Positions 8,204 to 24,300 of a stretch of 64,000 nucleotides of DNA are shown piece after piece. The notes beneath the pieces were generated by a model. The model saw nothing but the letters and a program-made list of their open reading frames with translations. It ran no database searches and was not told the DNA's origin. How positions within the stretch are numbered: position 1 is the first letter of the stretch; each line of letters opens with the position of its first letter. Source of the DNA: Flammeovirga aprica JL-4 (lineage in GTDB: Bacteria; Bacteroidota; Bacteroidia; Cytophagales; Flammeovirgaceae). The DNA is taken from positions 41,906-105,905 of the forward strand of contig NZ_JABANE010000015.1 of the NCBI RefSeq assembly GCF_012844305.1. Reading direction: 5' to 3'. Both the position numbers and the translations under genes were made by a program.

Positions 8204-9937
8204 TTAAATTGCTTCGTTTGCTTGAACTTCAGCAGATGGAATTGGGAAGTAATCGTGTTTGCCAGAAGTATAGAAGTTCCAGTTATTCACAAAATCAGGA
8301 CGTACTCTACCTTCAATGTATAATGGAGGCAATGGCGCTGGAGTTGGTAATTCATTTTCCTTCGCGTCGTCAATTCTCTTCTGGAACCTTTCGATTCTTA
8401 TCAATTCATCATTATGGTGTGATGTGAATACATCTTTTACCATACCCCATCTTACTAAGTCTCTCCATCTTGTGTTTTCGAACGCTAACTCAGTAGGACG
8501 TTCTACCATACGAAGGTGAGTTCTGATGTTATCAATTGTAGCTGGTACAATAGGATGAGCACCATGTATTTCTTGAGAGATGTGCAACTGAGGAATACCG
8601 CCATCGTTGTTGATATAATCCTGGATTGTCACTACACCTGCACGAGATCTTACTTTATCGATGTACTCGATTGCTGTGCTTAAGTCTCCTTCACCTTCTA
8701 AAACAGCCTCTGCATACATCAAGAAAACGTCTGCCAATCTCATATGCTTGTAATTGATTGATGATCTGTTCTCAATGTTTTCAAGATCCATATGATACCA
8801 GTTCGCATATTTTTTCACGTAAGATGATTCACCATTACCCCATCTTCTAGGCACTTCTGTTTTTAAATCTGCTGGAGTTTTGTTGTAATACAATCCTTCA
8901 GCGTCACGTCCTGCAAGAGTGGCGTTGTATCTTGATGAGTGAGCATTTGAACCTGCTACTGAATCAGCAACCATTAATTCATGTGCCCAGTAAGTAGGCA
9001 TCATTCCTTGCCATCCACCTAAAGAATAAGGACCATACCAACGTGCTAGTTTTGTAGACTCACCACCTGAAACATCTCCACTGTCATCCACATTACTTGC
9101 ATCTTGTGCACCTGAGTTTATTGAACCGTCAAATGGCACTTCCATAATCGATTCAGAATTGTAAAGCACATCGTGTCTGAAGTTTTCAGCATAGTTTGAA
9201 GACAACTGATAAAGACCTGAGTCAATTACTTTCTTAAACTCTACTGCTGCCTTTGTCCACTCTTTGTTGTATAAGTATACTTTACCAAGTAATGTAGTAG
9301 CCATACCCCAAGTTGATCTTCCTAAATCAGCTGATGCTCTAGTCAGTGGCAAGTGCTCCATAGCATATTCCAAATCTCCTAGAATCACTTGGTTTGTCAC
9401 CTCAGTTGCATCAGAAAAAGGAATATTATGATCTGTAATTTTAGAAGAAGTTTTGATCACACCTCCACCAAAAGTATGCACTAGTTCGAAGTAGAAGAAA
9501 GCTCTTAAAAAACGTGCTTGTGATAAGATTTCAGTTTTTCTTTCTTCAGAAAGTACTTCCATTGTCGGTATGTTATCAATTACCTGATTGGCTCTAAAAA
9601 TACCATTGTAACACTCTGCCCATTTGTTGAAAACAGGTCTACTGTTATCAGGAATGATCAACTCAGTGTATGGGAAGTGTTTTACCCAGTCGTTCGTTCC
9701 TCCTAAATCACCTCTGATCATTTCATAAGTCAAGTGACCTCCACTTATTGATTGATACTGCAGTGCGGCGTATACTGTTGTTAAAGCAGCTTCAGCGTCT
9801 GATTCACTTTGCCAGAACGTTTGTTCCGTAATAGCGTTAGGATTGTCTCGGGTTAAAAAGTCATCATGATTACATGATGTCATAAAGAACATCCCTGCTA
9901 GTAATTTTACGATTAATATCTTCTTTAAAGCATTCAT
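8204..9937 (-). CDS. SusD/RagB-family outer-membrane glycan-binding lipoprotein
   Basis: The 577-residue protein has a lipobox (MFFMTSCNHDDFL) and the SusD-family TPR-rich pattern, including QTFWQSESDAEAALTTVYAALQ, AQARFLRAFFYFELVHTFGGG and LADVFLMYAEAVLEGEG. The C-terminal part ends in YFPIPSAEVQANEAI, the usual closing motif. SusD proteins form the lid of the SusC transporter and bind the incoming oligosaccharide. The gene lies 17 bases after the SusC stop and is co-transcribed with it. Substrate is inferred from the neighbouring GH16, GH127 and sulfatase genes. Confidence 0.97.
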   Translation of the reverse strand: MNALKKILIVKLLAGMFFMTSCNHDDFLTRDNPNAITEQTFWQSESDAEAALTTVYAALQYQSISGGHLTYEMIRGDLGGTNDWVKHFPYTELIIPDNSRPVFNKWAECYNGIFRANQVIDNIPTMEVLSEERKTEILSQARFLRAFFYFELVHTFGGGVIKTSSKITDHNIPFSDATEVTNQVILGDLEYAMEHLPLTRASADLGRSTWGMATTLLGKVYLYNKEWTKAAVEFKKVIDSGLYQLSSNYAENFRHDVLYNSESIMEVPFDGSINSGAQDASNVDDSGDVSGGESTKLARWYGPYSLGGWQGMMPTYWAHELMVADSVAGSNAHSSRYNATLAGRDAEGLYYNKTPADLKTEVPRRWGNGESSYVKKYANWYHMDLENIENRSSINYKHMRLADVFLMYAEAVLEGEGDLSTAIEYIDKVRSRAGVVTIQDYINNDGGIPQLHISQEIHGAHPIVPATIDNIRTHLRMVERPTELAFENTRWRDLVRWGMVKDVFTSHHNDELIRIERFQKRIDDAKENELPTPAPLPPLYIEGRVRPDFVNNWNFYTSGKHDYFPIPSAEVQANEAI

Positions 9938-9954
9938 TGTAATACTTTTTTAAA

Positions 9955-12900
9955 TTAAAAACTAAGTTGAGCACCAATTAAGAACTGTCTTGATACAGGG
10001 TAGTTACCTCTATCTACACCTCTCATCTGAAGTCTTTCTCCACCTACTTCAGGGTCATAGCCTCTGTACTTTGTGAAAGTGAATGGATTCACCGCAGAGA
10101 TATAAACTCTTGCTTTTGAAATACCTGCTTCTTGACCGATCACATTTGTCAAATCATAACCTAAAGTGATTGTTCTGATTCTGAAGTAAGTACCGTCCTC
10201 TAACCATAAGTCTGATTGAGATCTTATGTTTTCACTTTGCAATGATGTCACTAATGGAATGTCTGAAGTAGGGTTTTGCGGGCTCCACATGCCCACTAAA
10301 TCAGTGTGTCTACTGTGTGAGTAAGCAAATAGTCTAGAACCGTTATAGATTTTTGCTCCATGTGAATAGTAACCTTGAACAAAGAAGTCAAAACCTTTGT
10401 AACCTAATGAAGCTATAATACCTGATTCAAAGTCCGGCATGCCAGAACCTGCATACACTCTATCATTATCTGTGATGGCACCGTCTCCATCTTGATCAAC
10501 ATATCTTACATCTCCTAAACGAGCCGTAGGGTTAAGTTCTTCCTGGTACTTTTTCAATTCCTCTTCTGTTCTGATAATACCATCTGTTTGAACTAAGAAG
10601 AACGACGCTGCTTCATGACCAACTGCCATAAATGTTGTATTGTCCATTGAACCAATAGTCAGTGATGGGCGACCGTCACCATAACCTCTTTCAATACCGT
10701 TCAAGTTTGTAACTTCATTCACATTTTTCGTGAATGTCAAACCAATGTTATAGTTCAAACCGAATTTTGTTTGGTTCTTGTAGTTCAATGCCAATTCAAT
10801 ACCTGTATTTGTCATATCACCAGCATTCAGTGTCAACGTTCTATACTCAAGAGACTCGTTGTTCTCTCTCGTTAAGTTTGTACCTGCTGATGGCGGTAAG
10901 TGCTGACCAAGAATCATGTTTTGCTTCTGGTTTTTATAAACATCTGCAGTAAATTGAATTCTGTCATTCCACATCGTTAAATCAACACCGATGTTTTGTG
11001 CAATTGATGTCTCCCATGAAATATCAGGGTTAGCAAATCTTCTTTGCGTTAAACCTGGCGTCAATTCTTTGTCGTATCCGTATAAGTAATTCACACCTTG
11101 CTCAATTACTCTTGAAGCGATATAAGGGTTTGGACCAATTCTGTTGTTACCTAGTTCTGCATAACTTGCTCTCACTTTCAATCCGCTGATGAAATCAACA
11201 TTCCAGAAGCTTTCTTGATCCACATTCCAACCTAATGAAATACCAGGGAAAACATCGAATCTATTTTCAGGTCTAAACTGTGATGTACCGTCTCTTCTCA
11301 ATGAAACTGATAATAAATATCTACTATCATAGCTATACTGAAGTCTACCCATCATACCGATTAAAGCAGTTTCATTAATTTCACCAAGTGGATTTGAGAT
11401 AGAAACCGCAGCATCTGGCACTTGAATAGCGTTGTTTCCATTTTCAGCAAATGACATCAAAAGTCCTGTTTGTCTGTTTTTATACTGCTCTAATGTATAG
11501 GCACCTGTGAAATTCAAATTGTGTTTTCCGAACGACTTATTGTAAGTCAAAATATTTTCTAAAGTATATCTTTCATCCCATACGTAATCTTCGTTTGATC
11601 TTGCTTGCGGTCTTGAGGCCGCCGCTACATAATTACCATTTGCGTCGAGAATAGTATATTTTGGTTGGAAACGATTTCTTGTTGAGTTTAAATAGTTAGC
11701 ACCTGCTCTTATTTGATAAGTTAAACCTTTTAAGATCTCATAAGAAGCACTGAATGCTAAATTGAATCTCTTTGTGTTTTGCTCATCTGTATTGGCCATG
11801 ATTCCTGATAAATAACTGTATGTAATCTCGTTTTGATCTGGAATCTGAATAATATCACCATTTGTTGGCAGTTCTTCAAGTGGTGTACTCCATGGTTTTT
11901 GCGTTACCGCTCTTTCATAAATTGCCCATGGCTCTCTTCTTCTGTTTTCATTTTGGAAACCAACTGAAGCAAACATCTTAAACTTCTTCTTGTTCATCGA
12001 ACCCGTTAAACGAGTAGCTAAACGATCAAAACCAGAGTTGATAATTACACCTTCCTGATTGAAGTAGTTTACATTGGCGTTGATTTGTAAATCACCTTTA
12101 CCTGAAGCTACATTCAATTCATAGTTTTGAATCGAAGCATTATCGTTTTGAATTGCTCCTACAAAGTCTGAATTATTTTCTAAAGCTCTTGGGTTTTCAG
12201 ATAAAACTGATGAAGGAATACCTGTTGCATCTGCTCTTAATTGATCATGATAAAACTGCTGATGCGTATCCATTAATGGTGTTCCTGATGTGATATTTTG
12301 GAAACCTCCCCATGCTGTAAAATCTACTTTTACTTTTCCTGGATCACCTGTTTTAGTTGTGATCAAGATGACACCGTTTGATGCTCTTACACCATAAATC
12401 GCCGCCGATGCACCATCTTTCAAAATGTCAACTGACTTGATTTGCGAAGGAGCAATGTTCGGGTTGCTTTGGTAAGGAATACCATCCACAATATATAAAG
12501 GTTCTGTTGAACCGATGATTGAACCTACACCTCTAATCTGAATGTTAGCCGGAGCACCTGGAGCACCACTTGATGCTTGTACGTTTACACCTGCCACTTG
12601 TCCTTGTAATGCTGTTCCTAAATCTGGAGTAGGCATCTTCTCTAAAGCTTCAGAACCTACATTGTTTACAGCACCTGTAACTTCCTTTTTCTTCTGAACA
12701 CCGTAACCTACTACAACTACTTCATCTAGTAATTCAAGGTCTTCTTTTAAATCGATGTCAAAATTTGTTGTGCTTCCTACTGGATGCTCTTGACCTACAT
12801 AACCGATGTAATTAAAAACTAATACATCTTCTTTCAATACATTGATGCTGAACTTACCATCAAAATCGGTTACTGTACCTTTTGTCGTACCTTTCACCAC

Positions 12901-13041
12901 TATGTTCACACCGGGCAGTGGATCACCACTATCTAACACACGGCCTGAAACAACAACTTCTTGAGCAAGAGAAATAGTTGTATAAAAAATCATTAAGAAG
13001 AAGGTCATAAAACCCGCTTTTGGTATCACTTTCCGATTCAT
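9955..13041 (-). CDS. SusC/RagA-family TonB-dependent outer-membrane transporter
   Basis: The protein has about 1028 residues. A signal peptide is followed by a CarboxypepD_reg-like domain (VSGRVLDSGDPLPGVNIVVKG), the SusC box (DEVVVVGYGVQKKKEVTGAV) and a TonB plug (PLYIVDGIPYQ, SVDILKDGASAAIYGVRASN). The long beta-barrel ends in FLIGAQLSF. It imports oligosaccharides across the outer membrane using TonB energy, paired with the SusD encoded downstream. The frame extends upstream to ATGs at 13065 and 13110. I chose 13041 because it gives a normal signal peptide (NRKVIPK followed by a hydrophobic core and SLAQ), but the longer starts cannot be excluded. Confidence 0.96.
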   Translation of the reverse strand: MNRKVIPKAGFMTFFLMIFYTTISLAQEVVVSGRVLDSGDPLPGVNIVVKGTTKGTVTDFDGKFSINVLKEDVLVFNYIGYVGQEHPVGSTTNFDIDLKEDLELLDEVVVVGYGVQKKKEVTGAVNNVGSEALEKMPTPDLGTALQGQVAGVNVQASSGAPGAPANIQIRGVGSIIGSTEPLYIVDGIPYQSNPNIAPSQIKSVDILKDGASAAIYGVRASNGVILITTKTGDPGKVKVDFTAWGGFQNITSGTPLMDTHQQFYHDQLRADATGIPSSVLSENPRALENNSDFVGAIQNDNASIQNYELNVASGKGDLQINANVNYFNQEGVIINSGFDRLATRLTGSMNKKKFKMFASVGFQNENRRREPWAIYERAVTQKPWSTPLEELPTNGDIIQIPDQNEITYSYLSGIMANTDEQNTKRFNLAFSASYEILKGLTYQIRAGANYLNSTRNRFQPKYTILDANGNYVAAASRPQARSNEDYVWDERYTLENILTYNKSFGKHNLNFTGAYTLEQYKNRQTGLLMSFAENGNNAIQVPDAAVSISNPLGEINETALIGMMGRLQYSYDSRYLLSVSLRRDGTSQFRPENRFDVFPGISLGWNVDQESFWNVDFISGLKVRASYAELGNNRIGPNPYIASRVIEQGVNYLYGYDKELTPGLTQRRFANPDISWETSIAQNIGVDLTMWNDRIQFTADVYKNQKQNMILGQHLPPSAGTNLTRENNESLEYRTLTLNAGDMTNTGIELALNYKNQTKFGLNYNIGLTFTKNVNEVTNLNGIERGYGDGRPSLTIGSMDNTTFMAVGHEAASFFLVQTDGIIRTEEELKKYQEELNPTARLGDVRYVDQDGDGAITDNDRVYAGSGMPDFESGIIASLGYKGFDFFVQGYYSHGAKIYNGSRLFAYSHSRHTDLVGMWSPQNPTSDIPLVTSLQSENIRSQSDLWLEDGTYFRIRTITLGYDLTNVIGQEAGISKARVYISAVNPFTFTKYRGYDPEVGGERLQMRGVDRGNYPVSRQFLIGAQLSF

Positions 13042-13146
13042 ACTAAGTTTACTTAAGAATAACATAACTTTATGATTAATGAACAGATATTGAAAGAGTG
13101 AGTTGAACACACTTTCTCTGAAAAAAATTAATGTAGATGAACGTTG

Positions 13147-13157
13147 CTATCTTACAT
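13147..13157 (-). promoter_or_regulatory. Shared 11-bp motif upstream of SusC
   Basis: The minus strand reads ATGTAAGATAG, identical to the motif at 4854-4864 upstream of the GH16 gene. The shared position before two PUL transcription units suggests a common promoter or regulator site. Confidence 0.35.
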
Positions 13158-13189
13158 TACAATATTAATCAAGACTAGAGAGAGCTTAT

Positions 13190-13215
13190 GTGTAAGAATT
13201 ACCCTTTACTTACAC
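13190..13215. promoter_or_regulatory. Inverted repeat upstream of SusC, possible regulator site
   Basis: GTGTAAG (13190-13196) and CTTACAC (13209-13215) form a perfect inverted repeat separated by 12 bases. It lies about 35 bases beyond the shared 11-bp motif on the promoter side of SusC. The HTCS or AraC protein encoded in the locus is a plausible binder; this is inference. Confidence 0.35.
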
Positions 13216-13383
13216 TTTTTTAACATCTTCGGCGGGAAGGGTAAAAAGGAGTTAGTTTTGGTTAGGTTTGGATAGTTTTGGGGGTAAAAAAGTGCTGTTT
13301 TAGGGGTAATTTTTGAATAAAAACAACTATAGGACGTTATGTAAAGAATTTGCATCAAGAATAATTGAATCGTGATATGCACA

Positions 13384-13546
13384 CTGTAAACTAAATTAAC
13401 GTCAACTTTCAATCAATTTTTCTGCAAGCTTTTTATGTTCTACTTCCAAGCTACCTTCTTCTTCATTTTTGTCTTAACACATAAACGAAGCAAAAAAGTC
13501 AAGGCTTTGAAGTCAAGTCCAGAGGAGCACGAGCACTACCCAATAA
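13384..13546. repeat. Truncated copy of the dispersed repeat seen at 27701-28071
   Basis: About 130 bp match the left part of the element at 27701, beginning TGTAAACTAAATTAAC and running to AAGGCTTTGAAGTCAAG. A short further match (GCACTACC) follows, after which similarity is lost, so most of the right half is missing. The rest of the gap 13111-13853 holds the SusC promoter sites, a purine-rich strand bias and the GH2 operon terminator; I see no gene there. Confidence 0.7.
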
Positions 13547-13590
13547 ATAGAATTAGTATTAGATAATTTTGAATTTGTACTTACTTACAA

Positions 13591-13623
13591 TAAAAAACTC
13601 CTAAGTAATCGTACTTAGGAGTT
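13591..13623 (-). terminator. Intrinsic terminator of the sulfatase-GH16-GH2 operon
   Basis: AACTCCTAAGTA (13596-13607) pairs perfectly with TACTTAGGAGTT (13612-13623), with a four-base loop. A run of T follows on the minus strand. It lies 230 bases after the GH2 stop. Confidence 0.75.
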
Positions 13624-13853
13624 AGTGTCAATGAAATGAAATGAAATTTTTACATCAAAATCTATCATAGGTACTAAAAGCCTGTCTACACTTAAGACTT
13701 TTATGGAATTGATCGTTTTTAACTAAGCATTACACTATTTATTTATTATTAAACTACTTATACAAGAATAAATAATGGTTGATTTTTCAGTAAAGAGGGC
13801 AGACACAAAGGAACTACCCCCCTTATTTTACCTCATTACGACCATTTGTTTTT

Positions 13854-18674
<4,821 letters not shown>

Positions 18675-18691
<17 letters not shown>

Positions 18692-20081
18692 TACCTAGTT
18701 TATATTTGTCCATTCTATCGTTATCATACTTTTCAAACTGTCTCTTCAGCTGCCATAAAGGACGCTCCAATGTCAATTCCCACTCATACAATAGTTTAAA
18801 AAGTTCTTTTACTTTGTCCGTTTCTTTGTAAGCCAGATTATTTAACTCCGACTCATCTTTTTCAATATTATAAAGCTCTGCCGGACGATCAGAATAACGG
18901 ATCAATTTCCAATCACCACTTCTTACAGCCGCTCTAGTTTCTTTTTTCCAGAATAATGTTTCATGAGGTCTTCCTTTGACATCTCCTTTGATATAAGGCA
19001 TCAAATCCACACCATCCACATCTTTCAATTTTGACACATCACCACCACCTGCAGCATAAAAAGTAGGCAGTAAATCAAATGTACTTACAGGGAAATCAAA
19101 TTTCGATTTTTTAGAGATCTGCCCTTTCCAAGTCATTGTAAAAGGAACTCTGATACCACCTTCTAAATGGTTTGACTTAGTACCTGCTAACGGCAAGTTG
19201 ATTGATCCATTTTTATCCGAAGGACCTCCGTTATCATTCGTAAAGACAATCAAAGTATTATCATCTAACCCTAGCTCTTCTAATTTTTGTAATACATTTC
19301 CTGAAGCTCTGTCCATCGCCCATGTCATTGCCGCTAATTCTTTTCTTCTACCTTCCAACTCTGGAAACAATGCCAAATCTTCTTCAGTCGTTTCTATTGG
19401 TGTGTGCACCGCGTTATAAGAAAGGAAAATAAAGAAAGGTTCATCTTTATGCTTCTCTATAAACTTGATTGTTTCCTCTGCAAAAACGTCTGTAGCATAC
19501 TTATTAGGCTCTTCAAAGTTATTCATGTTTCTCTCCATTCTCTTATCAGGGTGAGGGAATTTCTCGTAAGCAAAGTAGCTTCTATCTCCTCCTCTGAAAC
19601 CGTAAAATTCATCAAAACCACGTTTGGTTGGGTGAAATTTATCAGCATCACCTAAGTGCCATTTACCATAAAAGGCGGTAGCATAACCCAATTCTTTCAT
19701 ATAATCACCCATCGTTTTTATATCCGTAGGCAATCCCATATCCACATCCAAAAGCTTTGAAGACTCACTCATATAACCCGGTACGTTGTTTTCTTCGTAA
19801 CCAAATTTCTGTTGATATTGTCCTGTAATCAAACCAGCTCTTGACGGCCCGCAAACTGACGCTGTTACATATCCTTGAGAGAATACCAAACCAGCATTTG
19901 CCAACTTGTCCAATTGTGGTGTTTTGATTTCTTTACTTCCCTGGAAACCAAAATCCGCATATCCTCCATCATCTGTAAAGAATAAAATGATATTAGGTTG
20001 TTTTGTTTTTTTGTTTCCTTTTTGAGCGAAAAGTTGAAAACATGGAATTAAAAAAATTAGGAGGTATACTATCCCTTTCAT
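18675..20081 (-). CDS. Secreted type I (S1, formylglycine-dependent) sulfatase
   Basis: The protein has 468 residues with a signal peptide (about 1-20). Metal ligands are in [16 protein letters not shown] (Asp37-Asp38). The active-site motif [11 protein letters not shown] carries Cys77, which is matured to formylglycine. KWHLG (about 140-144) and [10 protein letters not shown] complete the S1 site. It removes sulfate esters from galactan oligosaccharides, probably the carrageenan handled by the GH16 encoded next to it. The gene overlaps the GH16 start and precedes GH2, so desulfation, endo-cleavage and galactose removal are co-expressed. Which position is desulfated cannot be read from the sequence. 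A maturation enzyme for the Cys is not in this window. Confidence 0.93.
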
Positions 20082-20197
20082 AATTGTAGGTATTGCTTTT
20101 AAAAAATATTACGTTGTAAATTTATATCTTGTAAGCGGTGCTTTTTTCGTTGTTTTTATCCAAAGGTTAACCAAAATTATCCTTCTGGTTTTTCTCC

Positions 20198-21037
20198 TTA
20201 AATGGCCATTCTAAATTCTCTTGGCGTCTTACCAATAATCATTTTGAACTGCTTATTGAAGTTGGTAATTGAATTAAACCCTACCTCATAACAAACATCT
20301 GAGATCTGATAGTTCTCTTGAACCAATAATCTGCTGGCATTTCGTATCCTTACTTCATTAAGGTATTGTTTGAAAGACTTATTCGTTACTTTCTTGAAAA
20401 ATCTACAGAACGAATTTGAAGTCAGGCATGCTATATCCGCTATTTCCTGCAAGTCAATATCTTTCTCGTAGTTGTCTGAAATGTATTTTAATACTCTGTC
20501 GATTCTATCAGAACTTGTATCTCCTTGTTGTCTCATATCTGAAGTAGACAACTTCTTTACTTCTCCAGTATTCGCTAAACGATTCAATAAACTCAACAAG
20601 AAAATCGATTGGTCAGCAGTTGATTTATCTAAACAACCCATCAATTCTTCTTCCAATGACAAGCCTAGTTCGTTAGAGAATGAAACGCCAAATTTTGACT
20701 TTTCTAATAGCTCCTTGATTTTAGAGAAAATTGGTTTATCAAAAGTCCCTTGTCCCATAAAGTTTTCATCAAACTTCATCACTAAAATGCTCACATCATC
20801 TTGCCCTTCATCATTACGCCATAAGTGCGGTAAATAAGGACCTACCATTACAAGATCTCCTTCAGAAAAAGAAGTCACATCATCTCCAACGAATCGGAGA
20901 CCACTTCCTTTTTGAATAAAAATAAGTTCGTACTGTTGATGATAGTGCCATAGTGTGTCGTAACAAGGTGTTGTTTTTTGGGCAACTGTGATAGCCTTAT
21001 TTTCTTTCGATTCAGTGTCTTTAAAAACCAATTTCAT
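20198..21037 (-). CDS. AraC-family transcriptional regulator with cupin sensor domain
   Basis: The protein has 279 residues. The N-terminal cupin-like domain (LWHYHQQYELIFIQKGSG, GDLVMVGPYLPHLWRND) probably binds a sugar ligand. The C-terminal double helix-turn-helix (about 180-279, DLQEIADIACLTSNSFCRFFKKVTNKSFKQYL and YEVGFNSITNFNKQFKMIIGKTPREF) is AraC type. It lies between the HTCS gene and the sulfatase operon on the same strand, 116 bases before the sulfatase start, so it likely controls or is co-transcribed with that operon. It is a paralogue of the regulator at 55411-56253, with the same domain order and similar motifs. Confidence 0.92.
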   Translation of the reverse strand: MKLVFKDTESKENKAITVAQKTTPCYDTLWHYHQQYELIFIQKGSGLRFVGDDVTSFSEGDLVMVGPYLPHLWRNDEGQDDVSILVMKFDENFMGQGTFDKPIFSKIKELLEKSKFGVSFSNELGLSLEEELMGCLDKSTADQSIFLLSLLNRLANTGEVKKLSTSDMRQQGDTSSDRIDRVLKYISDNYEKDIDLQEIADIACLTSNSFCRFFKKVTNKSFKQYLNEVRIRNASRLLVQENYQISDVCYEVGFNSITNFNKQFKMIIGKTPREFRMAI

Positions 21038-21366
21038 AATTCAGATAATTAAATTCTCAATCAAGAGAGCGTTAATAATTCATTTCATGTTGTACCTGCG
21101 TAGTGTATGAATAGAAGGTACAGATAGTGTAAAAAATGTCAGATAGATAATTTGTCTTTGCGATAGATTAATTCTCCATTGTTGACATCGTAAAATTCAC
21201 ACTTATTCTTAGAATTATGATTTTAAGGCGTATCAAATTTGTTGTTTTCAGTGTCATTTTGCGTCTCAAAACAGCCCTATACATATCATACACGCAATTT
21301 TACAAATGTGACACTAAAAAAGACATTGATTTTCTTGGGGAGTTGAGCAGTCACATAGGACTACCT
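21038..21366. other. Intergenic region between HTCS and AraC genes
   Basis: This gap of 329 bases lies downstream of the HTCS stop and upstream of the AraC start. I see no open frame, tRNA or clear terminator hairpin. It presumably carries the AraC gene promoter. Confidence 0.4.
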
Positions 21367-24300
21367 CTACGATGGTGAATTTTTATTTATTTTCTCATTC
21401 GTCTCACTCGCATATTTACCAGGACTTACTCCAAAGTGATCCTTAAATAGCTTACTGAAATGTGTTCTATTTTTAAAGCCTGTCATGATGACTACATCAT
21501 TTACTGTATTCTCTTTGATCAATAATAACTCCGCCGCTTTCTTTAATTTGAAGGTTCTGATGATATCATTCGGTGTAGAATTAGTGATGCTTTTGATTTT
21601 ACGGAAGAATTGACTTCTACTCATATATAGTTCTTTAGAAAATTCCTGAAGGTCTATATTCTCATTAGATAAATTTTCATTCAATAGGTTGGTAAAGTCT
21701 TCCAAAAACTTCTTATCAGAATCAGAAAGAGCTTTCTTTTCTATAGGCAAAGGCACCTCCATTTGGAACCTATCTTGAAGGACTTTTCTGCTTTTCAAGA
21801 TATTCTCAATTGTGGCTACCACTTGTTTGATCTCAAAAGGCTTAGTTAAGTAGGCATCAGCACCTACATTCATTCCTTCAATTTTTTCATCACTTGATGA
21901 TTTTGAAGTCAGTAGTACAATTGGCAAATGACTTGTCTTTACATTACCTTTTACAATCTCACAAAGTTCCAAACCGTTCATAACCGGCATTAGAATATCA
22001 CTTAATATAAGGTCAGGCCACTCCTTTTCTAAAGCATCTACACAAGCCTTTCCATGATCGAATGTTTTCACTTTATAATGCTGTGAAAGAATATTGGAAA
22101 CAAAATTTCTCAAATCCACATTATCCTCAACATAATAAATCAAACTATTCTTAGAGTTACTATCTTTTGTTAGGAATGAAATGTCCACCATTTCTGTCAA
22201 CGTTCTCTGACGCTGATCATGTGATTCTTCTTTAATGGATTCCTCTACTTTTATATCACTCAGTTCCTCTTTCACTTTAACATCAACGGGTAACTCAATA
22301 GTAAACTTCGTTCCTTTCCCCATTTCGCTCTCTACAGCAACTGTTCCGCCATGTAAATCAATGATCATTTTAGAAAGCTCCAATCCAATACCCGAACCTG
22401 CTGTATAAATATCTTTATTGTCTGACTGATAGAACCTCTTAAATATATTTTTCTGATTTTCCTCTGAAATACCCCTACCCGTATCTTCCACACTGAAAAT
22501 CAAAGATTCTCCTTTATAATCATAAGTAATGGTAATTTCGTCTTTCTCTCCCGTAAATTTAAAAGCATTATTCAAGAGATTGTTGATGACAATTTCCAGT
22601 TTGCTCTCATCTGCATCTACCATCAATTGATGATCCGTCCCTACTAATTTTAATATCTTGTTTGATTTCTCAGCCAATTGATCAAAATCCTTTTTCACAT
22701 CTGTAATAAGGTGGGTAAAATCAAAATGTTTCTTTTTCAATTTTAGAAGATTCTGATCGGCCTTTCTAATTTCATGTACCTGATCCACCAACTGAAGCAT
22801 CTTTTTGGATTGTCTTTGTACCAAATCAATGTGTTCGAAAGCATCCTGATTGTTCTCAAACATGTTTTTCAGAAGTGTGATAGGGCCATTAATAAGCGTT
22901 AGAGGTGTTCTGAACTCATGCGAAATGTTCATAAACAGTTTGAGGCGTGCCGCGTCCAAATCTTTAAGCTTATTCTTTTCTAAATGCTCTAATTTCAGTT
23001 TATAGCTTAATGATTTGATACGAATAATCACCGTCATTACAATAATGATCACCACCAGAAATAAGAAGAGATAAAATAGTTTCGCCCAAAAAGTTTTCCA
23101 CCAAGCTTCTAGAATATTAATTTTTATTGTCCGGCTTTCTGTCCATTCATTTTTAGAATTGGATGCCTGAACCTCAAAAGTATATTCACCTGCAGGAAGT
23201 AAATTATAAGAAGCAATTTTATTATTAGAGGTACTCGTATTCCAGTTTTTTTCTCTCGGAAGCAAGCGGTATCTTAATCCATAGGTATTTGCGTTTTCAT
23301 AATGCAGAGAAATCAATTCAAAAGACAAGGAATTCTGATCATTTTCAAGCGTAATTTCTGAAGTCTCATTTAATACTTTAGTCAATACAGCCCCTTCCTT
23401 ATCCTCTACATCAATCTTTTTATTATGGATTTTCAACTCTCCAAAGAGTAATGTAGGATTGTCAATTTTCGAGGATATTTGATTGGGATCGAAATAACAC
23501 AAGCCATTATTACCCCCAAAAACCATCAAGCCATTTTGTAATTTAGTAGAAACCACTTCAAATGAAGCCGGTACAATACCATCACTTGTAGTATAATTGA
23601 CGAATGTTTTTGTGGCAGGATCAAACTGATTAATACCTTTATTAGTGGCAATCCATAAACGGTTGAAAACGTCAAATTCAAAGGTCATCACGTCATTATC
23701 ATCCAAGCCATCTTTCTCTGTAAAAGTTTCAAAACAGTAAGCATCTCCATTTTTCTCCATTTTAGAAATGCCACCTTCCAGCACACCAACCCATAACTCT
23801 TTGTTGGGCAATCTTTTGATACACGTAATAATTGAACCTTCTAAAGGACAGGAATCTGACATCTTTATCTTTTTACAATCCTGTTGACTTAGCGTATGAT
23901 TTTCATTTAATACAACTTTATATAATCCATTTCCATTGGTGCCAATCCATATACAGTTTTCGACCTCATCATAATACATCACATTAATTCCTACATTGGC
24001 ATCGTACTCCAAATTATCCAATTGATTCAATTGGTCTACTTTTTTAATTTCTCCATTATCATCCAAGCAGAACTTATACAAAGCATTCAAACCTGCTAAC
24101 CATATATCTCCATTTCCATCTTCAATAATAGTCTGTGCTCCTTCTTCAAGAAAATCAGGATTATTTTTTATTTTCAGTTGTTCCCAGTTCGCATTAATAT
24201 CCTTTTTTCTAAAAATTCCTTTTCTTCTACTCCCTCCCCAAATACTTTTATTTCTACCCACTAACACCTTAGATATCAATTGATTATTCACCTTAGGATG

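Noticed and set aside
13206..13412. Minus-strand open frame of 68 codons upstream of SusC
   Set aside because: Low-complexity composition, no homologue recognised, and it overlaps a regulatory inverted repeat and a dispersed repeat copy.
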